Positions 1 to 6,000 of a stretch of 6,512 nt of DNA are shown piece after piece. How positions within the stretch are numbered: the first letter of the stretch is position 1; the number at the start of each line of letters is the position of its first letter. The notes under the pieces were generated by a model that saw nothing but the letters and a program-made list of their open reading frames with translations, was not told where the DNA came from and did not search any database. This stretch comes from Thermoplasmatota archaeon (GTDB lineage Archaea; Thermoplasmatota; Thermoplasmata; Thermoplasmatales; Thermoplasmataceae), in contig JAMDCG010000082.1 of assembly GCA_023489425.1 (NCBI GenBank), positions 1 to 6,512 on the forward strand, written 5' to 3'. The translations under genes and the position numbers were made by a program.

Positions 1-127
1 AAATCCATCTACTACAACATCTCCCTTTTTTGTGTACCTTCTGAGAAGTTGATATGGAATTTGGGGTACAAAATTTCCCCAGTATGAAGCATTATGAGGG
101 CCACTGCTGTCCCTTTTCTTAAAAATC
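1..127 (-). repeat. Left arm of perfect inverted repeat (methyltransferase fold-back)
   Basis: Base by base, this stretch is the exact reverse complement of 213-339 (paired positions sum to 340), with no mismatch over 127 bp. Pairing breaks at 128/212. Read on the - strand it encodes the same peptide as methyltransferase residues 41-82, up to the phenylalanine inside the SAM-binding motif. The arm is cut by the window edge, so its true length is unknown. The likeliest explanation is a fold-back chimera from amplification, sequencing or assembly at a contig end. A genuine recent inverted duplication is the alternative. Confidence 0.95.
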
Positions 128-930
128 TCGGTGAACCACAAAACTCCAAAATTAATGACATTAACCTAAGTAGATGGAAACTGTATGGAGATATTATAAC
201 TGACAGTTTATGGATTTTTAAGAAAAGGGACAGCAGTGGCCCTCATAATGCTTCATACTGGGGAAATTTTGTACCCCAAATTCCATATCAACTTCTCAGA
301 AGGTACACAAAAAAGGGAGATGTTGTAGTAGATGGATTTCTCGGAAGTGGAACAACTCTTATTGAATGTGCGAAACTTGGCAGAAATGGAATTGGTATAG
401 AAATTTCAAGTGATGTTGCCAATATGGCTATGTTGAATGTTTCAAAGGCTGTCAACAGCGAACATAACTTTCAGGATATAGTTATTGGCGATAGCCAGAC
501 TTTTGATATAACCAGTATTCTTGAATCACATAATGTGAACTCTGCCCAGCTGATTATTCTTCATCCTCCATACTGGGATATAATAAAGTTTGGGACTTCA
601 GAAAATGATCTTTCAAATGCTCCAGATGAATCAAAATTTCTGAATATGCTGACGAAAGTTATCAATAATCTTTCAAGAGTTCTTGAAAAAAGGAGATACA
701 TGGCACTCGTGATCGGGGATAAATACAGCAAAGGCAACTGGATTCCTCTCGGTTTTCATGCAATGGAGAGAGTTATTGATTCTGGCTTTATCCTTAAATC
801 AATTGTTGTAAAGAATTTTGAAGTTACCAAGGGAAAGAGAGAGCAAAATGATCTCTGGAGATACAGAGCATTAAAGGGTGGGTTTTATGTGTTCAAGCAT
901 GAGTATATATTTATTTTTCAAAAAAAATAA
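94..930 (+). CDS. Orphan DNA methyltransferase (N4-cytosine/N6-adenine type), 5' end corrupted
   Basis: SAM-dependent DNA methylase of the N-6/N-4 group, which methylates the exocyclic amine of adenine or cytosine in a short DNA target. Numbering from the ATG at 94: D80-GFLGSGTT is motif I (SAM binding), E103 in GIGIEIS is the motif II acidic residue, D133 in IGD is motif III, and H157-PPYW is catalytic motif IV, with H replacing the usual D/N/S. VIGD (207-210) and a closing HEYIFIF follow, as in related methylases. Motif I precedes motif IV, unlike the beta-class order. Residues 1-11 lie in the inverted-repeat arm, so they are antisense-derived and not the true N-terminus. No ATG, GTG or TTG lies in frame between 94 and the conserved DSLWIFKKR segment, so the authentic start is missing. 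There is no restriction endonuclease in the window. Target and modified base cannot be told. Confidence 0.85.
   Translation: MRATAVPFLKNLGEPQNSKINDINLSRWKLYGDIITDSLWIFKKRDSSGPHNASYWGNFVPQIPYQLLRRYTKKGDVVVDGFLGSGTTLIECAKLGRNGIGIEISSDVANMAMLNVSKAVNSEHNFQDIVIGDSQTFDITSILESHNVNSAQLIILHPPYWDIIKFGTSENDLSNAPDESKFLNMLTKVINNLSRVLEKRRYMALVIGDKYSKGNWIPLGFHAMERVIDSGFILKSIVVKNFEVTKGKREQNDLWRYRALKGGFYVFKHEYIFIFQKK
213..339 (+). repeat. Right arm of perfect inverted repeat, within methyltransferase coding sequence
   Basis: This arm is the exact inverse of 1-127, separated from it by an 85-bp spacer (128-212). It appears to be the original copy, because it sits in continuous reading frame with the rest of the methyltransferase and encodes a conserved part of the family that leads directly into the FLGSGTT motif. 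The left arm ends in the middle of that motif. Confidence 0.95.
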
Positions 931-936
931 TTTTTT
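931..936 (+). terminator. T-run after the methyltransferase stop
   Basis: Six T residues directly follow the TAA stop at 928-930, with another T-rich stretch ten bases later. Oligo-T tracts without a hairpin are the usual archaeal termination signal, so this plausibly ends the methyltransferase transcript before the oppositely oriented tRNA. Confidence 0.4.
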
Positions 937-1170
937 CTGTAAGATTTTATTATAGTAACTGTATTGTTTTCTCAAGTAGAAATTGACTCTTATTACATGA
1001 ATTTGGTATGATCCACTCACCTGATTACACTTCACCTACATTATAGATTACAATTAAAATACCTATTTTCATTAGTAATTTTAGATTATTAATCACACTA
1101 AGGTAGGATTAAAATATTCAATCGTAGACAATAAAATAATTACTCTTCTTACGATCATAATTAAGAGAAT
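937..1170. other. AT-rich intergenic stretch with no recognised gene
   Basis: This is the space between two convergent genes, the methyltransferase (+) and tRNA-Leu (-). I found no ORF with coding character, no repeat of the tRNA 3' end and no strong hairpin. A weak 5-bp stem (1143-1147 with 1164-1168) and T-rich - strand sequence just below 1171 may help end the tRNA transcript. Confidence 0.5.
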
Positions 1171-1254
1171 GCGGAGGGCCGGATTCGAACCGGCGAACCC
1201 CTACGGAAGCAGATCTTGAGTCTGCCGCCTTTGACCTAGCTCGGCAACCTCCGC
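1171..1254 (-). tRNA. tRNA-Leu, anticodon CAA
   Basis: The reverse complement folds into a complete 84-nt class II tRNA. The acceptor stem pairs GCGGAGG with CCUCCGC. The D arm has GCC/GGC with AGG in the loop. The anticodon stem is GCAGA/UCUGC around the loop CUCAAGA, placing anticodon CAA at 1218-1216 for the UUG codon. The T arm is GCCGG/CCGGC around UUCGAAU. The long variable arm between the anticodon and T stems fits leucine. No intron is present, and CCA is not encoded, so it must be added after transcription, as is common in archaea. Confidence 0.96.
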
Positions 1255-1270
1255 TTCTATTTCCCAAGCC

Positions 1271-1283
1271 GTTATATTTACTC
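1271..1283 (-). promoter_or_regulatory. TATA box of tRNA-Leu
   Basis: On the - strand this reads GAGTAAATATAAC, an AT-rich TATA element with a purine-rich BRE-like flank. It lies about 18-28 bp upstream of the tRNA 5' end, which fits an archaeal start site at or a few bases before the mature end. Confidence 0.55.
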
Positions 1284-1365
1284 CCAATTTAAGACTTTTT
1301 GAAGGAAGTTGTTTAAGATGACCTTGGAGCAGTAGAAATCAATTCGAAAATAAGATTAACATTAG

Positions 1366-1388
1366 TCATTAATCAGTATACTTAATGA
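1366..1388. promoter_or_regulatory. Imperfectly understood palindrome upstream of operon promoter
   Basis: TCATTAA (1366-1372) is mirrored by TTAATGA (1382-1388) across a 9-bp spacer, giving 16 bp between half-site centres. It ends about 10 bp before the TATA-like box of the 1431 operon, a plausible place for a dimeric activator or BRE-proximal regulator. In AT-rich DNA a 7-bp inverted pair can arise by chance, so this is a candidate only. Confidence 0.3.
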
Positions 1389-1395
1389 TAGTGTG

Positions 1396-1408
1396 GAATA
1401 TTTTTAAA
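1396..1408 (+). promoter_or_regulatory. BRE/TATA-like promoter of the three-gene operon
   Basis: GGAATATTTTTAAA carries a purine-rich BRE-like flank followed by a TATA-like ATTTTTAAA (1399-1408 for the box), centred about 27 bp before the ATG at 1431. With the usual archaeal spacing the transcript would start at or very near that ATG, implying a leaderless or almost leaderless mRNA. Only a weak AGGAT lies before the ATG, which agrees with leaderless initiation. Confidence 0.55.
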
Positions 1409-1430
1409 CGTTTCCAGCATCATCAGGATC

Positions 1431-2606
1431 ATGAACATATTTGGTAAGGATTTAATTCTGTATCCTCAGGAACCATCCTATAAAATAAGAAGTAAAAATT
1501 TCCGAAATTATAACCTTGATGACATTGACAAATTCTACCTGCCAGAATCTATAATCCAGATTGAAGGTTATAAGAATATCCAACCAGTTTCCTTTATTGA
1601 GGATGATAACAGAGGAGCCATAAGACCTGAACCTGTTTGTACAGTAGATCAAACTGATTTTTTTCTTTCAATAAAGGGTGTTGGGTCAACAGTTGACCCA
1701 TATTCGCTTGAACCACTTAATACATACAGTATAAGTGATCTTACAGAAAACCCTGAATACAGGAAGAAGATAGAAAATTCTGGATATCGTGGTAATAGAT
1801 TTATCACAGGAGAGACATGGCTTAGGGGGTCTCCATACGGCGGCCAGGGACTGGAACTAGCCAGAATTGCAATGAATACTTCGGAAATGGCAGATCCAAC
1901 TTCCATTAATGGGTTTAGAATAGCTCCAGTTATTGGGATAGTATCAATGGAGAAGGAACTTCAGGAAAGAATAAGAGAACTTTACTGGTACAGAAAATAT
2001 AATGGAGACTTTGTTCAGGAAATACGTTTGATGCCTTCCAATATAAGATTATATTTCCATGCCACAAGCACAGTTGGAAATAATATCAGCAAGGTGTTTG
2101 AGATGTTCAACATTAATGATAACCGTGCTTCTACAGAATTTATGGTGAATTTTATGAAATCTGGTTTGGCAGCCCTTACAGCATTTTCAAGAACACTTAA
2201 AAAAGAAGATGACAGGATCTATTCAGGACTTGATTTCTTTGATGTATGGCTTGATAAGGATGCTGTTTTATCATCTGACGGTACCATCTTCTTCGTTGAT
2301 CTTGAGGGTGTAGAAAGAAGATACGTCATGGAAGAGAAAATAGGAGAGACCATAACAGATCAATTTTACAGATCACTTTACGAATTGATGTATGCTTACA
2401 CAAGAATTGATGAAGAGAGAATAAGGAGATTTGGTACACCAATAGAAAGAAGAATGCAGTTACAATCCATTCTCGAAATGGCAACCGATGGAGATAAATA
2501 TATAGAAATAGATGAAAACAACGGAAGGGTTGACCTCATAATTAAGAATGATCTTAAATATGATAATTTAAATAGCAGTTTTACTATGCTAAATAAGGTG
2601 AAATAG
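1431..2606 (+). CDS. Uncharacterised protein with SelO/kinase-like features, first gene of operon
   Basis: This 391-residue soluble protein has no signal peptide or membrane segment, and I cannot name its family with certainty. Residues 77-92 (FFLSIKGVGST...DPYS) recall the KGxGxTPYS signature of SelO (YdiU) pseudokinase-fold AMP transferases, with K82 in the position of the nucleotide-binding lysine. RFITGETW (123-130), the glycine-rich SPYGGQG (134-140) and NGFRIAPVIG (160-169) follow in the order seen in SelO-like proteins. Near the C-terminus GLDFFDVW (267-273) and DGTIFFVDLEG (283-293) resemble a catalytic-loop Asp followed by a metal-binding Asp (D290), as in atypical kinases. If so, it would bind ATP and transfer phosphate or AMP. 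This is motif-level inference; the canonical HxD and DFG are not present. The ATG at 1431 is chosen because the TATA-like box lies at the expected distance. Confidence 0.7.
   Translation: MNIFGKDLILYPQEPSYKIRSKNFRNYNLDDIDKFYLPESIIQIEGYKNIQPVSFIEDDNRGAIRPEPVCTVDQTDFFLSIKGVGSTVDPYSLEPLNTYSISDLTENPEYRKKIENSGYRGNRFITGETWLRGSPYGGQGLELARIAMNTSEMADPTSINGFRIAPVIGIVSMEKELQERIRELYWYRKYNGDFVQEIRLMPSNIRLYFHATSTVGNNISKVFEMFNINDNRASTEFMVNFMKSGLAALTAFSRTLKKEDDRIYSGLDFFDVWLDKDAVLSSDGTIFFVDLEGVERRYVMEEKIGETITDQFYRSLYELMYAYTRIDEERIRRFGTPIERRMQLQSILEMATDGDKYIEIDENNGRVDLIIKNDLKYDNLNSSFTMLNKVK
2595..2601 (+). promoter_or_regulatory. Shine-Dalgarno AAGGTGA at the end of the first operon gene
   Basis: AAGGTGA matches the archaeal anti-Shine-Dalgarno and lies inside the last codons of the preceding gene. 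It is 5 nt before an ATT at 2607 but 47 nt before the first ATG of the next gene at 2649. The spacing therefore points to initiation at 2607, from a rare start codon. Confidence 0.5.
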
Positions 2607-2648
2607 ATTAAATCTCTGGAAATTTACAACTTTCTGAAAGAAACGTCC

Positions 2649-4139
2649 ATGGGAAAACTGGATGTGGCAATAGATTCACAAAGTTTGAATTATTTAAAGG
2701 AACAGAATTATCTGAACATATACAGCAAAGATGATTATAATGGATTGAAAAGTGAGGTCTCACAAATGGAGAATTTATCCAGCCAGATTTCATCTGAAAA
2801 GGAGCAATTTCAGAAAGAAAGGTCGGAACTGGAAGAAAAAGAACGGAAGGAACATTCAATAAGATTCCATCTTGAAAAAAAAGATAAAAAAAAGGAACTG
2901 GAAATGGACGTCAAAAAGCAGGAAACAGAAGTTCAGGATGTTTATAATATAGAAAAAACACAGGAAGAAAAACTCAATCAGTTGATGGCTAAGAAATCGC
3001 TTCTCAATAATCTCGTGCCTTATAATGAAGTGTACATTTACCTTACTGATAAGGGAAAAGTGTGTGTACATGATCTTGCATTAAGACTGTATAGATTTTC
3101 TGATGAAGATTTCACAAATTATGAAAAGGACATGTCAACCACATTAAATCAGCTTAACGATATAGTCAAAACCAGTAAGATTTATTATACTTATCTTGAA
3201 GGCATTATACCAGATGTTGAACAGAAATCTACGCTTCTTAGCACAGCCATTGGCTTGGCCAAATTCAGAGATGATGTGACATCCATGGAAAATAAGTTTC
3301 ACAGTATATATCAAGAGATGGGTTCATTTACAAAAAACATAGAAAATCGGTTGATGGCAACGGAAATACTTACAGGATCTGGTAAAGATGTTTCCTCAGA
3401 TATGGATGAGTTTAAGGAAGTGTTCAAAAAGGTAAGACATGAAAGTCATATTCCGAGGGAATCAGCAACAGCAGTAGCAGCGATTATGTATCTTTCCAGA
3501 AGATATGATGGAACATATCCCTTTGACAATTTGGATGAATTCAGGAAGTTAACTCCATCATATGAGTCAGCAGCAATTATGGCTTCAATTAACAAGGATA
3601 TAAATGATACCAGGAATAAGTTTGTGAAAATGAGGCAAATTTTTTCCCAATGGGGATATGATGAATCAGAAGATATGGAGTTATCTTCTGCTTACGTTGC
3701 CATTTCAGAATTACAGCCCGATGAAATAAAAGATAAACTTTCAGTGATAATTGATGCCATTAAAAATTACCTTGAATATCCTCTGGTCGCCTCTACTGTT
3801 GTGGCTACAGTCCCGGTCATGGAATCAAATGAAACTCTGGATCTTCTTTCAAAGGCGTATAATATTCTGGAGAATAGTGTTTCAGGATTTGAAAGGTCAG
3901 AGATCATGGCAGCCGCAGTAAGTCTGGTACATGGAATCAGAAATGAGTTAATTACCAACGTTGATTCAAAGGCACCTGTTATGAATACTCCATACCATTT
4001 CTACTATATGCCCTCACCATTCCTGTTTCCGTTCTTCATGCCAATGCTTATGGTGCAGGGATGCTATTATTCCACATTCAGTGGTATTGGAGGAGTTCAT
4101 CCGGCACATATACACTCAGTAGGTGGATTTTCAGGATGA
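2649..4139 (+). CDS. Coiled-coil and helical-repeat protein with aromatic, Gly-rich tail, second gene of operon
   Basis: 496 residues, family not recognised. Residues 1-31 look helical (a possible small winged-helix-like start), about 32-120 is a highly charged Glu/Lys coiled coil, 126-150 contains YIYLTDKGK, and about 155-436 is a run of amphipathic helices with repeated small-residue patches (ESATAVAAIMYLSRR, ESAAIMA, LSSAYVAI, IMAAAVSLVHG) suggesting an alpha-solenoid. The tail (447-496) has no acidic or basic charge apart from His: FYYMPSPFLFPFFMPMLM, then a Gly/His/Ser end. It is probably a scaffold that may associate with membrane or with itself through the tail. The upstream gene's TAG is in the same frame 42 nt earlier. 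A good Shine-Dalgarno suggests the real start may be ATT at 2607, adding 14 residues (IKSLEIYNFLKETS). The next gene overlaps by ATGA. Confidence 0.75.
   Translation: MGKLDVAIDSQSLNYLKEQNYLNIYSKDDYNGLKSEVSQMENLSSQISSEKEQFQKERSELEEKERKEHSIRFHLEKKDKKKELEMDVKKQETEVQDVYNIEKTQEEKLNQLMAKKSLLNNLVPYNEVYIYLTDKGKVCVHDLALRLYRFSDEDFTNYEKDMSTTLNQLNDIVKTSKIYYTYLEGIIPDVEQKSTLLSTAIGLAKFRDDVTSMENKFHSIYQEMGSFTKNIENRLMATEILTGSGKDVSSDMDEFKEVFKKVRHESHIPRESATAVAAIMYLSRRYDGTYPFDNLDEFRKLTPSYESAAIMASINKDINDTRNKFVKMRQIFSQWGYDESEDMELSSAYVAISELQPDEIKDKLSVIIDAIKNYLEYPLVASTVVATVPVMESNETLDLLSKAYNILENSVSGFERSEIMAAAVSLVHGIRNELITNVDSKAPVMNTPYHFYYMPSPFLFPFFMPMLMVQGCYYSTFSGIGGVHPAHIHSVGGFSG
4121..4127 (+). promoter_or_regulatory. 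Shine-Dalgarno deciding the start of the zinc-ribbon membrane protein
   Basis: AGGTGGA lies 8 nt before the ATG at 4136 (11 nt before a second ATG at 4139). It supports starting the membrane protein here, at the ATGA overlap with the preceding stop, rather than at the in-frame ATG at 4061, which would place 25 extra residues ahead of the signal peptide. Confidence 0.65.
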
Positions 4140-5179
4140 TGCGTAAAAACATCATCTCAGCTTTTGTATTCATTATTTTCCTGGGTTTAGCTATTCCAGC
4201 CATCCATATACAGGCAGAGCCACAAAAGGGTACTTATTTCAACTATGATGAATATATTCAGGTAAATGCTGGTAAGGGAAATTACAGTGGCTATTATGGT
4301 AATGCATGGATAAACGGAACTGAATCCGTTACACAGTTATTGCACAATGATAGAGTCTCAATGAATTACAACTATTCCTGTGCAATCAGATCCAGTGATT
4401 ATAATTATTTCAATAACCAGATGGCCAGAGGGAACTTCACATTTTCGACCTATAACTGCAGCTATACATACAGCACAGATAATGAAACTGGTTACATAAA
4501 TCCACATGTTTGGTTCTTTACAAATGTATCTATTCCCGTGAACTCTGAGAAACAGGTTCTAAATACTAACATGAAAGTTGTATCTACAGATTACATCTAT
4601 TCACCAGGTGGAACTAATGGGCAAATTACAACCATATTCCTTCAGGGAAATGGAACCTATGTAAGGAATGATTCATACGGGATCTTTAATGCAACCTATA
4701 CGTGGGATGCCTATTATGATAAATCTTCTGGATTCATAGTTGCCTATGACTACAAAGAAGTTGATTCAAATGGCCAGGGAGATGGATTTATCTGCTCAAA
4801 TACTCTATATGTCAAGGATTCGAGTTATGGGGTAAGCATTTCTCCGACACATGTGAATACTGAGAAATCTTCATTTTTTCCATATTTCTACATTGCAATA
4901 GCTCTAGTATTTATTCTTGCATTAATAGTAATAATAGCCTTAGTGATCAGCAATGGAAACAAAAATAAGATCAAGAAGCATTCCACTAATGGAGGGAATT
5001 TAAAAATGACTGAAAATAGTGAGGATAAAAATAAAACGGAAATACACTTAAATCCTGAATCAAAGGAAACAGAACAGGTTGTAATAAAAGAGGTGGTTAA
5101 GGTCAAATGCCAGTACTGTGGGGCACTCATTGATTCTACCGCAGAAAAGTGTCCATACTGCGGGGCACCGAGAAACTAA
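4136..5179 (+). CDS. Secreted-ectodomain, single-pass membrane protein with cytoplasmic zinc ribbon, third gene of operon
   Basis: 347 residues when started at 4136. A signal peptide (MMRKN plus a hydrophobic core 6-22) probably ends at A27. Residues 28-247 form a Tyr/Asn/Ser/Thr-rich, beta-looking ectodomain with three cysteines (C82, C108, C220) and nine N-x-S/T sequons between 60 and 187, consistent with an N-glycosylated archaeal surface protein. A transmembrane helix spans about 248-271, followed by a basic stop-transfer stretch (KNKIKK), a charged linker, and a C-terminal zinc ribbon with CQYC (325-328) and CPYC (339-342). The topology is therefore outside-sensing domain, one helix, and cytosolic metal-binding knuckle. 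It overlaps the coiled-coil gene by ATGA, so the two are probably translationally coupled. It could be a receptor or anchor for the two upstream proteins; this role is inferred only from context. The ectodomain family is not identified. Confidence 0.85.
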   Translation: MMRKNIISAFVFIIFLGLAIPAIHIQAEPQKGTYFNYDEYIQVNAGKGNYSGYYGNAWINGTESVTQLLHNDRVSMNYNYSCAIRSSDYNYFNNQMARGNFTFSTYNCSYTYSTDNETGYINPHVWFFTNVSIPVNSEKQVLNTNMKVVSTDYIYSPGGTNGQITTIFLQGNGTYVRNDSYGIFNATYTWDAYYDKSSGFIVAYDYKEVDSNGQGDGFICSNTLYVKDSSYGVSISPTHVNTEKSSFFPYFYIAIALVFILALIVIIALVISNGNKNKIKKHSTNGGNLKMTENSEDKNKTEIHLNPESKETEQVVIKEVVKVKCQYCGALIDSTAEKCPYCGAPRN

Positions 5180-5946
5180 TCCCTGTTATTAAAAGTGTCT
5201 GTTCTTTGGTAATTGTAGAGGAGTCCATCAATTCTGAAACCCTGCTCAGTTGCAATTCGCTGTGAATAAATACTTTGTTCGGGTATTTCAGATATAACCT
5301 TATTTATGCCAGAATGAGCAGCATAATATAGTCTAGATATTAAGAGATCCTTTCCTATGGAAATATGCCTGTATTCAGGTTCCACATATAGACTGTGCAA
5401 TCTTGCCACATTCATGAAGGGAGAAATCCAACCCATTCCCACAATGCGATTGTCTACCTCACAGCAAAAACATTTTTCCCCGGTTTCCATAGCAGTTGCT
5501 ACCCATTTTTCATTCACTTTATGATATGCTTTTTTCAAGAACTTTATAATGTCTGATAGTCTTGAAAAATCAAGAATTTCAATATGATTTCTAATATTAA
5601 GACTGGACTCATAACAAGAAATATTCAAATAATTTATCTTTTCAATTTTGGCATCTTCTTTGAACTTTATTTTGGAAAAAAATTCTGAACCTAAACCCAG
5701 TGAATAGAAATTCTTTGCCGCACTGATACTATCGGTAAAACACGTTCCTGTTTCCTCTATGGGATCGTATATGTATAACCCCCTTAAACTTCCACCTTCC
5801 TTTGACACAAATACTTCTCCTGAACTAGCGAGTGCTTGCCTAACAAATAAAGGGATAAAGTGATCAAAGGTTGGTTTACCAACTTCACTGATTTTTATTA
5901 TATCATTAATTGACTCAGAGCTTTTCAATCTTCTTATCTTTTCCAT
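5176..5946 (-). CDS. GNAT-family N-acetyltransferase
   Basis: 256 residues. The C-terminal half (about 158-247) has the GNAT layout: beta strands CFCCEVDNRIVGMGWI, then LYVEPEYRHISIGKDLL (186-202) as motif A, with R193 and G198 of the R/Q-x-x-G-x-G/A acetyl-CoA pyrophosphate loop, a following helix, then IPEQSIYSQRIATEQGFRIDGL, the motif B region with the typical 'x-x-x-GF' strand turn. The N-terminal 120 residues may be a degenerate second GNAT domain (GSLRGLYIYDP), giving a tandem architecture. It would transfer acetyl from acetyl-CoA to an amine; the substrate is unknown. The ATG at 5946 is the furthest possible start, since an in-frame TAA sits immediately upstream. Its TAG stop overlaps the end of the convergent membrane-protein gene by 4 bp. 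Confidence 0.85.
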   Translation of the reverse strand: MEKIRRLKSSESINDIIKISEVGKPTFDHFIPLFVRQALASSGEVFVSKEGGSLRGLYIYDPIEETGTCFTDSISAAKNFYSLGLGSEFFSKIKFKEDAKIEKINYLNISCYESSLNIRNHIEILDFSRLSDIIKFLKKAYHKVNEKWVATAMETGEKCFCCEVDNRIVGMGWISPFMNVARLHSLYVEPEYRHISIGKDLLISRLYYAAHSGINKVISEIPEQSIYSQRIATEQGFRIDGLLYNYQRTDTFNNRD

Positions 5947-5958
5947 TTAATTTTAATT

Positions 5959-5968
5959 ACCTCACCTC
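5959..5968 (-). promoter_or_regulatory. Shine-Dalgarno of the acetyltransferase
   Basis: The - strand reads GAGGTGAGGT, two overlapping matches to the archaeal anti-Shine-Dalgarno. The nearer GAGGT leaves 12 nt to the ATG at 5946, slightly long. It implies that this gene, unlike the leaderless ones nearby, has a 5' leader. Confidence 0.5.
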
Positions 5969-6000
5969 ATTTAACTTTATTATTTCTTCTATACCTAATA

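Noticed and set aside
937..1254. Integration site (att) at the 3' end of tRNA-Leu
   Set aside because: The tRNA 3' end faces the methyltransferase, but no second copy of the tRNA tail and no integrase occur in the window.
1452..1906. Two - strand ORFs (1452-1652 and 1649-1906)
   Set aside because: They lie antisense within the 391-residue gene, have no ribosome site or family resemblance, and appear to be frame shadows.
2608..3071. Two - strand ORFs opposite the coiled-coil gene (2608-2859 and 2856-3071)
   Set aside because: The phenylalanine-rich composition is the mirror of Glu/Lys-rich codons on the + strand, so these are shadows and not genes.
3767..3958. - strand ORF opposite the helical-repeat region
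   Set aside because: It is short, has no recognisable motif and lies fully inside a well-supported gene.
4061..4135. In-frame extension of the membrane protein to an ATG at 4061
   Set aside because: It would put 25 residues, translated from the tail of the coiled-coil gene in another frame, before a clear signal peptide. The Shine-Dalgarno and ATGA overlap favour 4136.
4888..5130. - strand ORF opposite the transmembrane and zinc-ribbon region
   Set aside because: Its hydrophobic look mirrors the transmembrane codons on the + strand; no independent support.
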